Positions 46,510-57,308 are shown, counted from the stretch's first letter. The stretch: 64,000 nt of DNA from Zhengitettix transpicula (GCA_037074705.1 CM073590.1:116544600-116608599); one strand, 5' to 3'. Notes: a model not told the origin generated them from the sequence alone. Numbers and translations: made by a program.

Positions 46510-47660
46510 CGAGGGTGGTCTGAATCGTTTCCGACCACAACGTGAAGATGGCAGCACTAGTAAATAAAAGCTAGTGAATTTCGTTGTTCTTCTGTTGACA
46601 GTTACTCTCCAAAGTTTCAGCCATTTTGGACGCGCAGTTGTTATGTGAGTTATTGTGAGTGTTTTTGTGAAAATGGAGAAAATAGAGTATCGAGCTGTTA
46701 TTAAATATTTGTTTTTACACAAATCAAAGATGAGTTGGATTCTGTGTATGGGGACACTGCACCATCATTTACCTCAGTAAAATTTTGGGCAGCTGAATTT
46801 AAACGTGGCCGTAAGAGCTTGGGAGACGATGAACGTTGGGGACGTCCAAAAACTGCAACTACCGACGAAAACATCGCCAAAGTTCACCAAATGGTGCTAC
46901 ACGTCCGTCGAATTAAAGTGAGAGAGATAGCAGCGGTCATGAACATGTCAAAAGAACGTGTTTGTCACATATTAAATCAACATTTAGGCATGAGAAAGCT
47001 GTCCGCGCGTTGGGTGCCGCGTAGACCAAAAACGTGTTCGAATCAACATTTCCAACGCTCTGTTGGCGAAGTTTAGGCGCAATAAATCCGAGTTTTGGCG
47101 CTGATTGATTACTGTAGATGAAACTTGGATACATAATTATATGCCCGAAACAAAAATACAGTCCAAACAGTGGACTGCAAAGGGGGAACCGGCTCCAAAA
47201 AAAGCGGCGATTATCTTCAAAAAGGAAAAACCATTACTGGAGCATACTACGCATCATTACTTGACAAGCTGAAGACAGTACTTGCGGAAAAACGGCCACA
47301 TTTGCTGAAAAACAAAATCCTGTTTCACCAAGACAACGCATTGCTCTCACCTCAGCGGTTGTCACGGCGAAAATCCACGAATTACAGTTTGAACTGCTTG
47401 ACCATCCGCCTTACTCACCAGATATAGCCCCAAGCGACTTCTTCTTTTTCCCTCATCTAAAAATTGCGCTCGGAGGACAGAGATTTTCGTCAAATGAAGA
47501 GGCAATCACCTTCGTGAACACTTATTTTGCAGAGAAAAACGCCGAATTCTTTGTGGACTGGTTACAGAGATGGGAGATTATGTTGAAAAATAAAAAAATT
47601 GATAATAAAAAAAATATCTTCTATCATTGTTGGGTCGGAAACTTTTCAGAGCCCCCCTCG
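46510..47660 (+). mobile_element. mariner element, near full length, with TIRs and TA duplication
   Basis: Left TIR 46,510-46,536 (CGAGGGTGGTCTGAATCG, then TTTCCGACC) and right TIR 47,633-47,660 (reverse complement CGAGGGGGGCTCTGAAAAG, then TTTCCGACC) are ~27-28 bp with a few differences. A TA dinucleotide lies directly outside each end (46,508-46,509 and 47,661-47,662), the duplicated target of Tc1/mariner elements. The 1,151-bp length is slightly shorter than an intact mariner (~1.3 kb), matching an internal deletion in the transposase. Confidence 0.93.
46673..47600 (+). pseudogene. mariner transposase (D34D), broken
   Basis: The ATG at 46,673 starts MEKIEYRAVIKYL. After a frameshift the frame from 46,735 continues with DSVYGDTAPSF, FKRGRKSLGDD, a helix-turn-helix segment (REIAAVMNMSKERVCHIL) and MRKLSARWVPRR. 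A further shift leads to VDETWIHNYMPETK (first catalytic Asp, ~47,115). The segment that should contain SAGKVMATVFWD is deleted at ~47,205. KGKTITGAYYASLLDKL, FHQDNA (second Asp, ~47,335), and after another shift HPPYSPDIAPSDFF (third Asp) and FSSNEEAITF follow. The enzyme would cut and paste the element at TA sites, but at least three frameshifts and the deletion make this copy inactive. Confidence 0.9.
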
Positions 47661-47699
47661 TACGTGTATTTGTTAATTATAACAGTCTATATTTGTTAG

Positions 47700-50560
47700 C
47701 CGTTTCCAAATTTCGCTTTGTTTCAAATAAGTGAGGATCTACAGTATCTTTGTGAAGTCGTGTAACTTTATAACACAATGTTATGTTACCTATACGGACT
47801 TGGAATCCAGATTTTTTTATGATTACGCTGAAAAAAAATCATTTGTTAAAACCGACAGTTTAATAGTATTTATAAATACTATTTAAATATTAATAATACG
47901 AATCTTAAAAAAACAGATTCTAATAAACAGGCTTGCAAAGAGTATCTTTCATCCAGTAGAAAAGTACTAGGTTTCTAAACAAGCCAAGATGTTTTACAAA
48001 AAAAATAGTGTCCACTGCAGTAACGTGCACCATTGCTTAAAGCAGGTCATTAGTAAAATATGGTAGATTGGTTCGAATGTTTTTAGATATTTTTTTTAAA
48101 AAAATAACGTTTTCGGTATGGAAATTTTGTTAAATGGTGTTAAATAGTACAAAATTATGCTACATCTCAGATTATCTCAAAAGTTGTACATCTACAATTT
48201 GGATTCAGCTACTTGGTGTTCTTTTCTTCTTTGTGGTGTGGGTAACAATGATTGAACTGAATTATAATTCTTTTCAATGTTTGAAGAGGAGGAATGAGTA
48301 ATATCTACAGTTTCACGGGTTTTGGAACTTTTAAGAGAACCGAAACAAGCGTGTTGAAATATTTGCAGAGAATATTCGGCGTGAAGAAAAAACATATTCG
48401 GCAATTTATGTGTTATTTATCAAACGTTCAAATAAAAACATTTAGTCAACGGTTTTCTACAATTTCAGTATATAGCTTCTTCGTATAAAGCAAATATATA
48501 TTAAATTTTTTAATAACATATAATCATACCAAGTAAATCTGTCGAATCTGCTGCGTTTGGAAACAATTCCAAGGGATGTTTTTAAAGTTTATCAGAAACA
48601 ACTTAATGCGGTGAGATTTGATGCATAGCGCTGTGGATTAATGAATCATCGTTTTCAACAGTAATGCAACATTGAATTATGCTAAAAAATATCAGAGAAA
48701 TGCTCGCTTGAGAGGGTTTCTCATCAAAGGTTAAAACGCGGCACCTATCGCGCTATGCTTTTCACACAATTGTGTGCACAATCTACCAATATCTTTGAAA
48801 TATGCACAATCTGGCGTATTTTCAATACGAGATCTTTCAACAGTGCCTTGTGGATTTGCGGAAACTGGATGTCCTGGACACTCCTAATCCAAAATGGAGG
48901 TTCGACTATGTTTGAATTTACCTTCCCGCTACCGTTGAAAACGTCGGCATACTTTTAAATGACCCTTCATTTTTTGTTGATAAACTGCTTGAATATCAAC
49001 TTCATCATAATTTCTTGCAACACGTTACACTCGTCTACTTCTCTTAATTACAGACAATTTAAATAAAATCATTTATTGCTGGGATACTATTTATATAATC
49101 CATTGATTTAATTTATGGCAAAATGGTACAAGTTTCAAAATTTTACAATTTAAATGTAATTGAAAAACAGATTAATGAGGACTTAAGAAAATTATACGTT
49201 TATCAGTGTGACTTATTTCGCTTTCGATTAAAATAAAGCCATTATGCAGGGGAATACCAGTATTTATGAGATTTTTTTAATAGTGAATATTATTCGTATA
49301 TACTTGAAATCGATTTTTGCTAATTACATTTTTGTTTTACAATTTTTTTTGTTTCCGGTGTTGTCCATAAAAACACAAGTGATGAAGTAATCTCGTTATT
49401 TAAACGAAATTCCTAGGAAAACTTGTTGACGCAATCTACTTTTATTATATATCCATAAGTGAGCTTCAAAAATCAAGACGTAACTGCATTGAAACAATAT
49501 GTAAATAAGTACTAAATATATAAAATATGTATTATAAGTGCAAGTTTTATCTTTAATCACCTCAAATATATACGAAGCATGGATTATAACTATATTATAC
49601 ATTAACGCCTTACAGTTTAGGTCTCGGTTTTAAAAATTTTCACAGAAATTACTTTAATAATTTCAATATTATAATGGATATAATATACAAATTAATGATT
49701 ATGTACTTAGACACGTTTGGCGGATTAGTCCTGTCAAGATACCTTAAACAAAAATTTTTCGTTTCTTCTATTAAATTATTCATGTCAACTTTTCATTATG
49801 AGAGGAATACAATTAAAAATAAATTTATAATCTTGAATATCACTACCAAAAGCCACAACCAATAAATGGTCAACAGTATCAGTGAAACAATTTAATTCCT
49901 TATTTCTTTATCATCAAAAAATTAAATTAAAGCTGAACCTTTCTGTCAGCTGGAAATGTTTTAAAAAAAGCAATTTTGGATTTACATTCAAGTCTAACAA
50001 TCTACAGTAATAATATTATACCTTCATTTAAAACATCAGTTCATGGATCAGTCATTCGGTAAAATTTCCCACCGTACTGTTTATGATAGTCATTCTGAAA
50101 GCACATGCCTAGGTGGTCAACAATTTTTAAAACACCTGGCGAGGATTTCATTAACTACTATAATTTATTCAACCAAGTGTCTCAAATTAATTTACATAAT
50201 TTATATATCTTTATTTACAAACTACTTATCATTATTTGATGTTTACAAAAGCATATTTTATATACACCCGTCTATAGCATTTTATACATATTAATCACTC
50301 ATTTTTTTGTTTTATTTTATTTTGTTCCGAACATTATAATATACAGTAGATACCATCACAATCTATTTCATTCCAAGTATCCTTCACATGTTTAGATAAT
50401 GCCGTAGTCGTCTTGACAGATTTTACTTTTTGATTTGATTTATGGTGGTAAATTCTATTTTTGAGTAGCATCAAAGTGTGTCCAATATTTACAGTTTTAG
50501 CGTGGTATCTAGTAAATTACATTTATGCTATTTAATATATTAATTTTATCTCATATTTTG
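47700..50560. other. Gene-free AT-rich region
   Basis: I see no exon, transposon protein or RNA gene. Open frames (for example 48,192-48,404 minus, 49,674-49,865 plus) are short, AT-driven and unlike known families. No striking repeat was noticed by eye. Confidence 0.4.
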
Positions 50561-50600
50561 TATAATATTTCCTAGTTTATTCATTGGTCACATGTCATTA

Positions 50601-50861
50601 TTATTTCACTAAAACCACATTTAACACATTTACAATACTTTCAGATAATTTACCGAAATATTCTACAGATCTATAATCAAGAATTTTGTTATCAAGAACC
50701 TGAAATTTAACATTAATATCAGTATTATATTCTATTTTTGCAATATTTGACACTTTATCAACAACTGATGTGTCTACATTATTCAGTTTAAGCAAATACC
50801 TAGTTTCTACATTTCCACTACATTTATTCCATAATTTATTTAGAACCACAAAGAATAGCAA
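50601..50861 (-). other. Unassigned 86-codon frame near the Penelope relic
   Basis: An uninterrupted minus-strand frame containing KLNNVDTSVVDKVSNIAKIE and VLDNKILDYRSVEYFGK. It lies downstream, on the same strand, of the Penelope-like RT relic, so it could be element-derived. The sequence does not look like GIY-YIG. It is low in obvious stops for an AT-rich region, and I cannot name a family. Confidence 0.2.
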
Positions 50862-51148
50862 TTATTTAGACATATTTTAAATAAAACGTTCTGTCAACTG
50901 ACTTAGCAAGTTGCGTCTCTCTAGGCGCTTGCGTTTTTCCTTCGCACGAAGAAAGGAACAAGGTTTCCATAAACGTAGTGTGGTATTTATATTATCATTT
51001 CTTTTTTGCTATCTTTCTTCTTATTATAATATTTTAAATACTTTTCTTTTCACTTTACTCCTAAATATTCTATCAGCCACTCTAATAGTTTTTTCTAAAT
51101 GGATTCATAATTCACATTATATTGAATATGCCTGTGGTATTCTCTCTG

Positions 51149-51518
51149 GTTTTTTGAACTTCGGTTCCCACAAGCCTCGGCCTGTTCGTATTGGAATAGT
51201 CGGCCAGCTGCTTCCTAAACTGGTCAAGACACGGAGAGAGGAAGCTGCGACGCGACAGAAAACCCCTCTCCCGCCATCGGAAGGGCGTGGGACAAGTACC
51301 GAATGCCCGACCTACCTGATGCAGGTTTTTTAGGGTTTTCCCTACATCACTTTTAGGCGAATTGCCGGGTAGAATCCTTAAACCATTACCCGGGGGCCCT
51401 AGTTAACCATTGGCTAGCTTTGTCTACCTTTCCATATCCCCCTTTCACTCCCTTTCCTATGCTATAAGAGTGGAGTTGCCACTATGTGAAATACTCTATA
51501 CTTAGCCTATCTACACCT
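51149..51518 (+). repeat. 485-bp repeat, copy F (plus orientation, internally deleted)
   Basis: This copy is inverted relative to the other five: it runs from TTTTTTGAACTTCGGTTCCC to ACTCTATACTTAGCCTATC and CTACACC. About 55 bp is missing between the CCTGTTC and GGAATAGTCGG blocks. It lies inside the minus-strand Penelope-like relic and so inserted after that element. No A-tail is obvious after CTACACC. Confidence 0.85.
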
Positions 51519-51539
51519 TCTTTATTAATATCCGAAAGA

Positions 51540-52110
51540 ATATCATCAACGTATTTTACAAATAAAATAGGGTCAATTACAGTCACATTCACGGTATAAT
51601 CTAACACACAAAAAAAATACCTGATGTACTAACCATTGGTCTCTTAATCAGTTAGCAGCATATAGAACCATTAAACCTATTCAAACCTCATTCAAAAAAA
51701 TAATTCCTTCCCTAAATATCGACTTAATTTTAACACTAATGCAACAATTTCTATTTATTGGGTTTATCACCTTTTTAATACGTGTATTTGTAAACAGTAC
51801 CGCATCAAAGCTTACTATAACATAATTACAGTCTAGATTCACAATTTTACTTTGCCGTTCTTTAATATCTACAGTGTTCTTAATGTCGTATTTATTTTTA
51901 CTCGCTCTATATTTCTCAATAATATTATTAAAGAATCTGGATCAATAGTAGTACGGACTAGACCTCCCGTCAATAATTGGACGCATTTTATAATTAGGTT
52001 TGTGTGTTTTTACCAATTACAGATACGAGGATCAACGAACTGCGTACATTCTTTGAAAATGAAGATTAAAGGATTTACATTGTTTATTTGATACTGTGGA
52101 CTGTTTATTG
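51540..52110 (-). pseudogene. Penelope-like reverse transcriptase relic
   Basis: Minus-strand translation, with frameshifts and stops, gives NYKMRPIIDGRSSPYY (~51,985, the 'L-R-P-I-v-s-x-x-x-S-p-x-Y' block). It then gives NYVIVSFDAVLFTNTRIKKV (~51,820, the 'v-S-f-D-V-v-s-L-F-T-n-i-P' motif with the first catalytic Asp). Next comes DPILFVKYVDDILSDINKEG (~51,560, the Y-V-D-D catalytic box). The order and wording are those of Penelope-like elements rather than LINEs (FADD) or LTR elements. The L-P-M-G-S block between them is not recognisable. The relic continues weakly upstream to ~52,460. Downstream it is interrupted by the 485-bp repeat. Confidence 0.7.
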
Positions 52111-53684
52111 GGTTTGGCTTTCCTATATTGACTAATAAATTTCTATTAAATATGAAAAATTTAACATTTATTACCCTTCGTTAGTTTAAAAACCACTTAG
52201 ATTTCCTCTATTGCAGTATTAAATTCGTTCATTATCCTGCGCAAAATATGCAAAACTTTGCTACGATATTAGCTCGTAGTCAACTGTCTCCTCGCGAATT
52301 TTGTTTCGTCTGTTAATACGATAATATTTATCTGCCTTACTGAAATTGGAAATTATTATATCCATATTCTCTCCTGGATACATTATTCACAATAGTTATT
52401 TCCGAAACAATATGACTATTCTGCTCCACAATTTCTTTCCTAATCATTTCATGTGGACTTAAATGCAAACAAGGAATATTGGAAAACATTTTTTAAAATT
52501 TAAATCGCACATTTACGTTCGAAAATAATTATATCCAGGATTCAATTATTTGATCTATCGTTCGTCACGTTTCTCACTTCACATTGTCGCTTCGTTTTGA
52601 GAAGTTGTTTGTCTATGATTATTGTAAATAGATTGCGCCATGGGCCATTCGATAGGCTGTTTCACGAACTGTGATGAAAGAACGAAATTCGCTCACGTCA
52701 TTGGTGTCCATCCATTTGATTCTTGGGACCAAGTCGAGATAAAAGGAGCCTTTGAATTGCATGTCAAAAAAACAAATAATGAATAATCCTCAGTATATTA
52801 CAATATGAACTTTTCCAGAATTTTCAAAGATTGTTTAACAAACGTCCAGTACATTCCAGTTCTCAAGAACTATTAAATCCGTGCAAGGCATGTAAGGATT
52901 TGTATTATTTGCTTGTTTTGCTTTAAACGTAAAAACACACTGTTATCTCTTAATTTTGGTACAAAGAGTTTTAGTTATATTTTACAATTTCATAACTTCC
53001 TTAAATTGTTCCAATCTGAAGCAGCAATTAAAGATAATTTATAATTATTTCTCTGTGTTTCTTTAATTTCCAGTAATTATATTCATTCTATGTGACTGAG
53101 CCAATAAATCTATTAATACTATTCTCTACCAGTGACAGGAAATTTGTTCAGTAAATATACTTTTGCTGATTTTGACTTTTTGACTATATACTTGTTTCCA
53201 GATTTATCCAAATTTATTTTTGTGGCTGTTGTCGTAGGTCGTTGTCAGCTGGTACTTAGTCAATGTTCTCCAGTAAAAAAAATAGCTGGTTTAAATAATA
53301 TGGCTGTATACACAGTTGAACAATGTGAAACGAACACATCTCTTCAGATTAGGAGCCAGCATCTAGCTCTTCAGATACCAAACTCAAAATTCTTCTAAAC
53401 TATCTTGGAGTGCGGAGACCCCCTGTTTACCGCCCCCACCCACCTCCCAACCCCTTACGATGCGACAATCCATAAATTGTACATTTTCAGGGTAGTAGAT
53501 TTCTTCGTTGGATACACATCTGTTGGAAACAGAACTGTACCGTCTCTGTAGCTGTCCATAAAACTCTGTCGCTGGCCATAAAACTCTGTCGATACAGGCC
53601 TCATCTCCCAATTCGCTGGAAAGGTGAACTGTCTGTACACTACTACAATATAATTTGGGTGGTTATTTATTATTTACAAATTTA

Positions 53685-53690
<6 letters not shown>
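52110..53690. other. Gene-free region, partly Penelope-derived
   Basis: 52,110-52,460 on the minus strand has short coding-like pieces (KEIVEQNSHIVSEITIVNNV) that may be the N-terminal part of the Penelope-like protein. 52,620-52,770 is a GC-balanced patch without recognisable coding. 53,400-53,640 has overlapping frames on the minus strand but no family resemblance; a ~20-base phrase (ATAAAACTCTGTCGC/GATACA) is duplicated near 53,557 and 53,578. Confidence 0.3.

Positions 53691-53691
<1 letters not shown>

Positions 53692-53728
<37 letters not shown>
53692..53728. repeat. (TA)n tract, left flank of solo LTR
   Basis: About 36 bases of near-pure TA directly before the TG start of the LTR. The same repeat resumes directly after its CA end, so the tract was the insertion target. 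Confidence 0.9.
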
Positions 53729-53731
<3 letters not shown>

Positions 53732-54325
53732 AGTGAATAACATCGGTAAGTGGCCGCCCTTTGTCCGCGGGCCTGAGAAGGAATTAATTAAAAGTGTACG
53801 TGCTCCCGAGAGGCCCCAAGAAGCCGAGGGTACGCGGCTCTTTTTTTTTGTATCGTTTTGGGGGGGGGGGCAGAGTAAGGGTATATACTCCGCACCCAGG
53901 AGATGACCAGAGGACTGAAAGTGAAGTGAGAGAGGCGAGAGGGTGCAAAATTTGTAACGAACAAAAGTTTTGGAGCGTGGACGTCCATCGCGTGGAGGCC
54001 GAAGAAGGAGATCGTGGGGTGCTACTAAGCAAGTGATCCACTGCAAGTCGGGTGATGCTACGAGATAAAGTAAGGGTCACCATTAAAGTAAAGTACCTTC
54101 ATACGTTAAAGATTTTTTTACACGGTACGGAACAAAGCTCTGTTTGTGAATAGAAACCAAGCCGCCCACATTACCTTGTAGAGAAGGAGTATTCCATTAT
54201 CAAAGCCGGAGCTAATTATTGCAGACTGTATGTATATATGCTGGGGCCCAATCAATTTTTTATGTATTTTTGTATTTTTATGTAATAAAGTTTTTTATAT
54301 ATAGTAATAAAGTCTAATCATTACA
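53729..54325 (+). mobile_element. Solo LTR (597 bp) inserted in a (TA)n tract
   Basis: The element begins TGTAGTGAATAACATCGG and ends AATAAAGTCTAATCATTACA, a TG...CA structure with imperfect TGTAGTGA/TCATTACA termini. ATATAT lies on both sides, fitting a 4-6-bp target duplication within (TA)n. Internally it has a G-run and TATATA box-like GGGTATATACTCCGCAC (~53,880), a GC-rich middle and two AATAAA poly(A) signals (54,284 and ~54,306) near the 3' end, i.e. a U3-R-U5 layout. No internal region or second LTR is nearby, so it is a solo LTR left by LTR-LTR recombination. The several 66-127-codon frames inside are compositional. Confidence 0.75.
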
Positions 54326-54348
54326 ATATATATATATATATATATATA
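54326..54348. repeat. (TA)n tract, right flank of solo LTR
   Basis: Continuation of the TA tract interrupted by the solo LTR. Confidence 0.9.
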
Positions 54349-54349
54349 A

Positions 54350-55760
54350 TTAACTAACACGAGAGAGCGGCGACATCGAATACACGTAAATAAAAATTGC
54401 TCATATCTTTAATAATCTAAAATATATAATAAGACTGTTCTCTCAACGAATTTTGTCTACATATATTAACGGGGTAAAACTAAAATATAAAATTATAAAA
54501 TAGGTATGTAGGTGATGCCAATCATATTGTAAAATATTTTGACTAGTAATATATGCATATGAAGCTTTTTTTTACTGAAATAATACCAACACATGATTCT
54601 ACGTACTCAAACTATTACTCTAAGTTAACGGAATACTCGTTCCTTCTCAGCAAAGACGTCTGTTTCCGATTCTTGAAAGAGACACGTCGGCATCAGTTCC
54701 TGTTACGCTTCCGCTGCACCAACAGCGGAAGTTGGAGGTCACTTGTCTTGTCGCCATATGGGAACGATTATTTCCAACCAATGAGTATGGTTGTAATTGT
54801 GTTTCACCTTTCCATTTTCTTCTAATTAAATTAATAACTCTTAATTTAATTACAAGACGAGTAAATGTACGATGGTCAGTTCTATGGTAGGCCTATATAA
54901 TTTCAAATTAACTGTAGAGAACATTTCAGGGAAATATTTGTCAACTACTTTAACTACAATTCCACAATAACAATTCTTCAGGATGTGTAAGGTATATAAT
55001 ATATATAGAAATAATTTTATCGTAAAATTGTGTAGTTCAGCTAAAATCAGAGTTGTTTGAATGAAATATATATTTCAAATATCAGAACATAGGAGTTAAA
55101 CAGTAGAAATATATGAAAATAAATTCAAACTTAATTTGTAAGCAAATTTCTTTAAGTTTGAGAAACGTTTTAATAACAAAATACTAAACGATTGCGTCTA
55201 TCAATTATTTCATTGTCCTGGAGTGGATGTCGTACGTCACTCTATTTATAGATTAGTACATCTAGCATTACACACACACTTAGATATATAAAGAACATAT
55301 TTAAAAAATGTCTGTCCCTCTTTCGCATCCAATTGCGTTACATATATATTAAAATAATTGGTATGGATACTCCTTTCTGCAACACAGCAACAACGCTTCC
55401 GCAGAAGTTTCTCCTGTTCTGCATGGCGACATCGAATCTCAAATTCAGATAAGTCACTTACTTATATATTTAGATGATAAATTTTCAGGATATATATACT
55501 TTAAAAACTTTTGTGAGATTGATTCACTCTACTTATGTAAGATCTATAAATTTTCGTGTCGTTGATATTAAACAACTCATCATAATAAACAGAAAACTTT
55601 CGAAACGACATTAGAAAAAAAAAGTAGTTTGAGTTAGTGTGATTCTATTTAATTGTACTTACAGGAAATTATAAATTTGTAATAATGTCACTTAAACAAT
55701 ACCGGTATCTATTAAATTTTGCTTAAAGGAAGGAATTTGCACAACTTTGCCCAATAAGTA
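54350..55760. other. Region downstream of Pgm1, no gene seen
   Basis: AT-rich DNA between the solo LTR and the stop codon of Pgm1. It probably includes the Pgm1 3' UTR at its right side; no canonical AATAAA is obvious on the minus strand within the first ~150 bp after the stop. The plus-strand frame at 54,553-54,825 contains the hairpin TTCCGCTG...CAGCGGAA (about 54,709-54,731) but no known domain. Confidence 0.4.
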
Positions 55761-55763
55761 ATA

Positions 55764-56390
55764 TCATATAATGTTGGTGGGTTTCTTCAAGTCGGTAAAA
55801 TCTTTTATCTGTAAGATCTCCATTCCAATGTTCACTAGAGGCTGGAGGTAAGTAGCCGCGTCTAGTTCGTACGTTTCTGGATCGTTTCTGTAGGTTTCTA
55901 CGTACATTCGCACAGTGGCGTTTCTACTACTTGTGCCGCTTACTCTGAAAACTATTCGCGAATCATCTGACAACTCAACAACGACGCCTTGGTCTTTTAT
56001 TAGAGTACCATCAAAAGGATCAACATAACGATAATTGAATGCTTTGGAGACAACGTACAGTTCGTCGTCGCTCTCGTACGGCTGCCCAATCCAGTCGGGC
56101 TGTTCAACTTGCTCATACAGTTCTTCCATCAAACGTTTAATCTGGATTGGATCGCAATTCTCGAAGTCAGCACGAACGTAGAAGTTTCTGCCGTACTCTG
56201 CCCAGTGATTCTCTATTGCACAGTGTACAGGCATCCTCAAATGTGCGAGCACCGAAAGCCAAGCAAGAGCTGTCCAAATTCCATCTTTCTCTCGTATATG
56301 GCACGACCCCGTCCCGAAGCTCTCCTCTCCACAGATAGAGATTCGACCCGCTTCTATATAATTTGCGAAGAATTTCCACCCAGTTGGCAC
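55764..56390 (-). CDS. Pgm1: Phosphoglucomutase, last coding exon
   Basis: Phosphoglucomutase interconverts glucose-1-phosphate and glucose-6-phosphate in the cytosol, linking glycogen and trehalose metabolism to glycolysis. This exon follows an acceptor read as TTTCTCTTCAG on the minus strand (AG at 56,391-56,392) and encodes 208 residues to a TGA at 55,764. It starts V-PTGWKFFANYIEAGRI, then has the sugar-binding loop GEESFG (~56,313-56,330) followed by TGSCHIREKDGIWTALAWLS. It ends with the domain-4 phosphate-binding loop RVSGTSSRNATVRMYVETY (~55,890-55,946). Length and end match the family's C-terminus. Differences from typical PGM1 are SGTSS for SGTGS and GSCHIREKDG for GS(D/N)HIREKDG. 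The frame is fully open across 209 codons, so I regard it as functional, possibly a divergent paralogue. Confidence 0.93.
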   Translation of the reverse strand: MPTGWKFFANYIEAGRISICGEESFGTGSCHIREKDGIWTALAWLSVLAHLRMPVHCAIENHWAEYGRNFYVRADFENCDPIQIKRLMEELYEQVEQPDWIGQPYESDDELYVVSKAFNYRYVDPFDGTLIKDQGVVVELSDDSRIVFRVSGTSSRNATVRMYVETYRNDPETYELDAATYLQPLVNIGMEILQIKDFTDLKKPTNII

Positions 56391-56722
56391 CTGAAGAGAA
56401 ATTAGAAGTTGCACAATATTTTTTTTTGAAAACAAGAAAATGAATCAATCATAGTAATAAATAATAAAATAATTTTGGTTGGTGCAAACATAGTAATGAC
56501 ATCTCCTTACTATGTGGAACGGTGAAGCCAACTTCCAATTTAGTGTAAGTCAGATATATCGATTTCCTGTTCATATTAATTAATTATTTTGACAATATGA
56601 CAACATCATTCGTTGCTTATACATACATTTCATTCTACAAAGACCAGTAAGTTGAACCAATTTATAATTTGGCAGTAAATATTAGTAATGGATTTTAAAA
56701 TTCAAAACAATGGACAAAATAC
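56391..56722 (-). other. Pgm1 intron (332 bp)
   Basis: Read on the minus strand it starts GTATTTTGTCC after ...TATGAG and ends TTTCTCTTCAG, consistent with the GT-AG rule. It interrupts the protein in phase 0 between YE and VPTGW, in the middle of a conserved stretch, so removing it restores a continuous family match. It contains no recognisable element. Confidence 0.9.
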
Positions 56723-57004
56723 CTCATAAACAGGCACTCCAAGTTTTTCTGCAACCTTATCAACAGCTTGAGATGTTGGCATGCTCCTGGCAAACCCAAC
56801 AATGCCTTTTCTCTGAAAGTATGGTATGCACCCAATGTTAGCTGCCAAGAATGCCAAGGAGTCAGAAGGTGACACATAAAAGCCTTCTTCACCCACAATC
56901 ATGACTCGGTCAGAATCTCCATCAAACATAAATCCAATATCAAACCGACCACTCTGCATGAGTGACATTAGTTCAGCTGCAGATTTAGGGTTGGGATCTG
57001 GAGC
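56723..57004 (-). CDS. Pgm1: Phosphoglucomutase, penultimate visible exon (partial gene)
   Basis: A 282-bp, 94-codon internal exon, phase 0 at its 3' end, preceded by the acceptor AAATTTTAG (AG at 57,005-57,006 on the minus strand). It encodes APDPNPKSAAELM, then the metal-binding loop FDGDSDR (~56,906-56,926), then SPSDSLAFLAANIGCIPYF and GFARSMPTSQAVDKVAEKLG. In typical PGM1 the loop is DGDGDR; here the three Mg-binding aspartates are kept and the intervening Gly is Ser. With the last exon it gives ~302 residues, about the C-terminal 54% of the ~560-residue enzyme. The catalytic-serine domain and the rest of the N-terminal half must lie beyond 64,000. Confidence 0.93.
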
Positions 57005-57308
57005 CTAAAATTTAATAATTTTCACATAAAATTATTTATTTCATATGTAATTGAAAAATTGGTTAAATTTACCTTAAATAATTATAATTTTGAATAAAAG
57101 TGGCAGTGTTTGTTTTGTTCATTTAAAAGAGAATTAAATTAAATTGTAGAAATTAGACACAGAAACATTTAGAGAGATTAAGGTCACAAATTACTGATAT
57201 GGTATCATCACAATATATTTTGTAATACTTAGGAAGTTCAGATTATTGGTAGAATAATGTTTTCCACTCACATTAATGAAATTATGAGTCCTTTAAATTT
57301 ATATTTAA

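Noticed and set aside
53663..54083. Several 66-127-codon frames around 53.8-54.0 kb
   Set aside because: They lie in the GC-rich middle of the solo LTR in overlapping phases and continue into TA-repeat translation (YIYIYIYI), so they are compositional.
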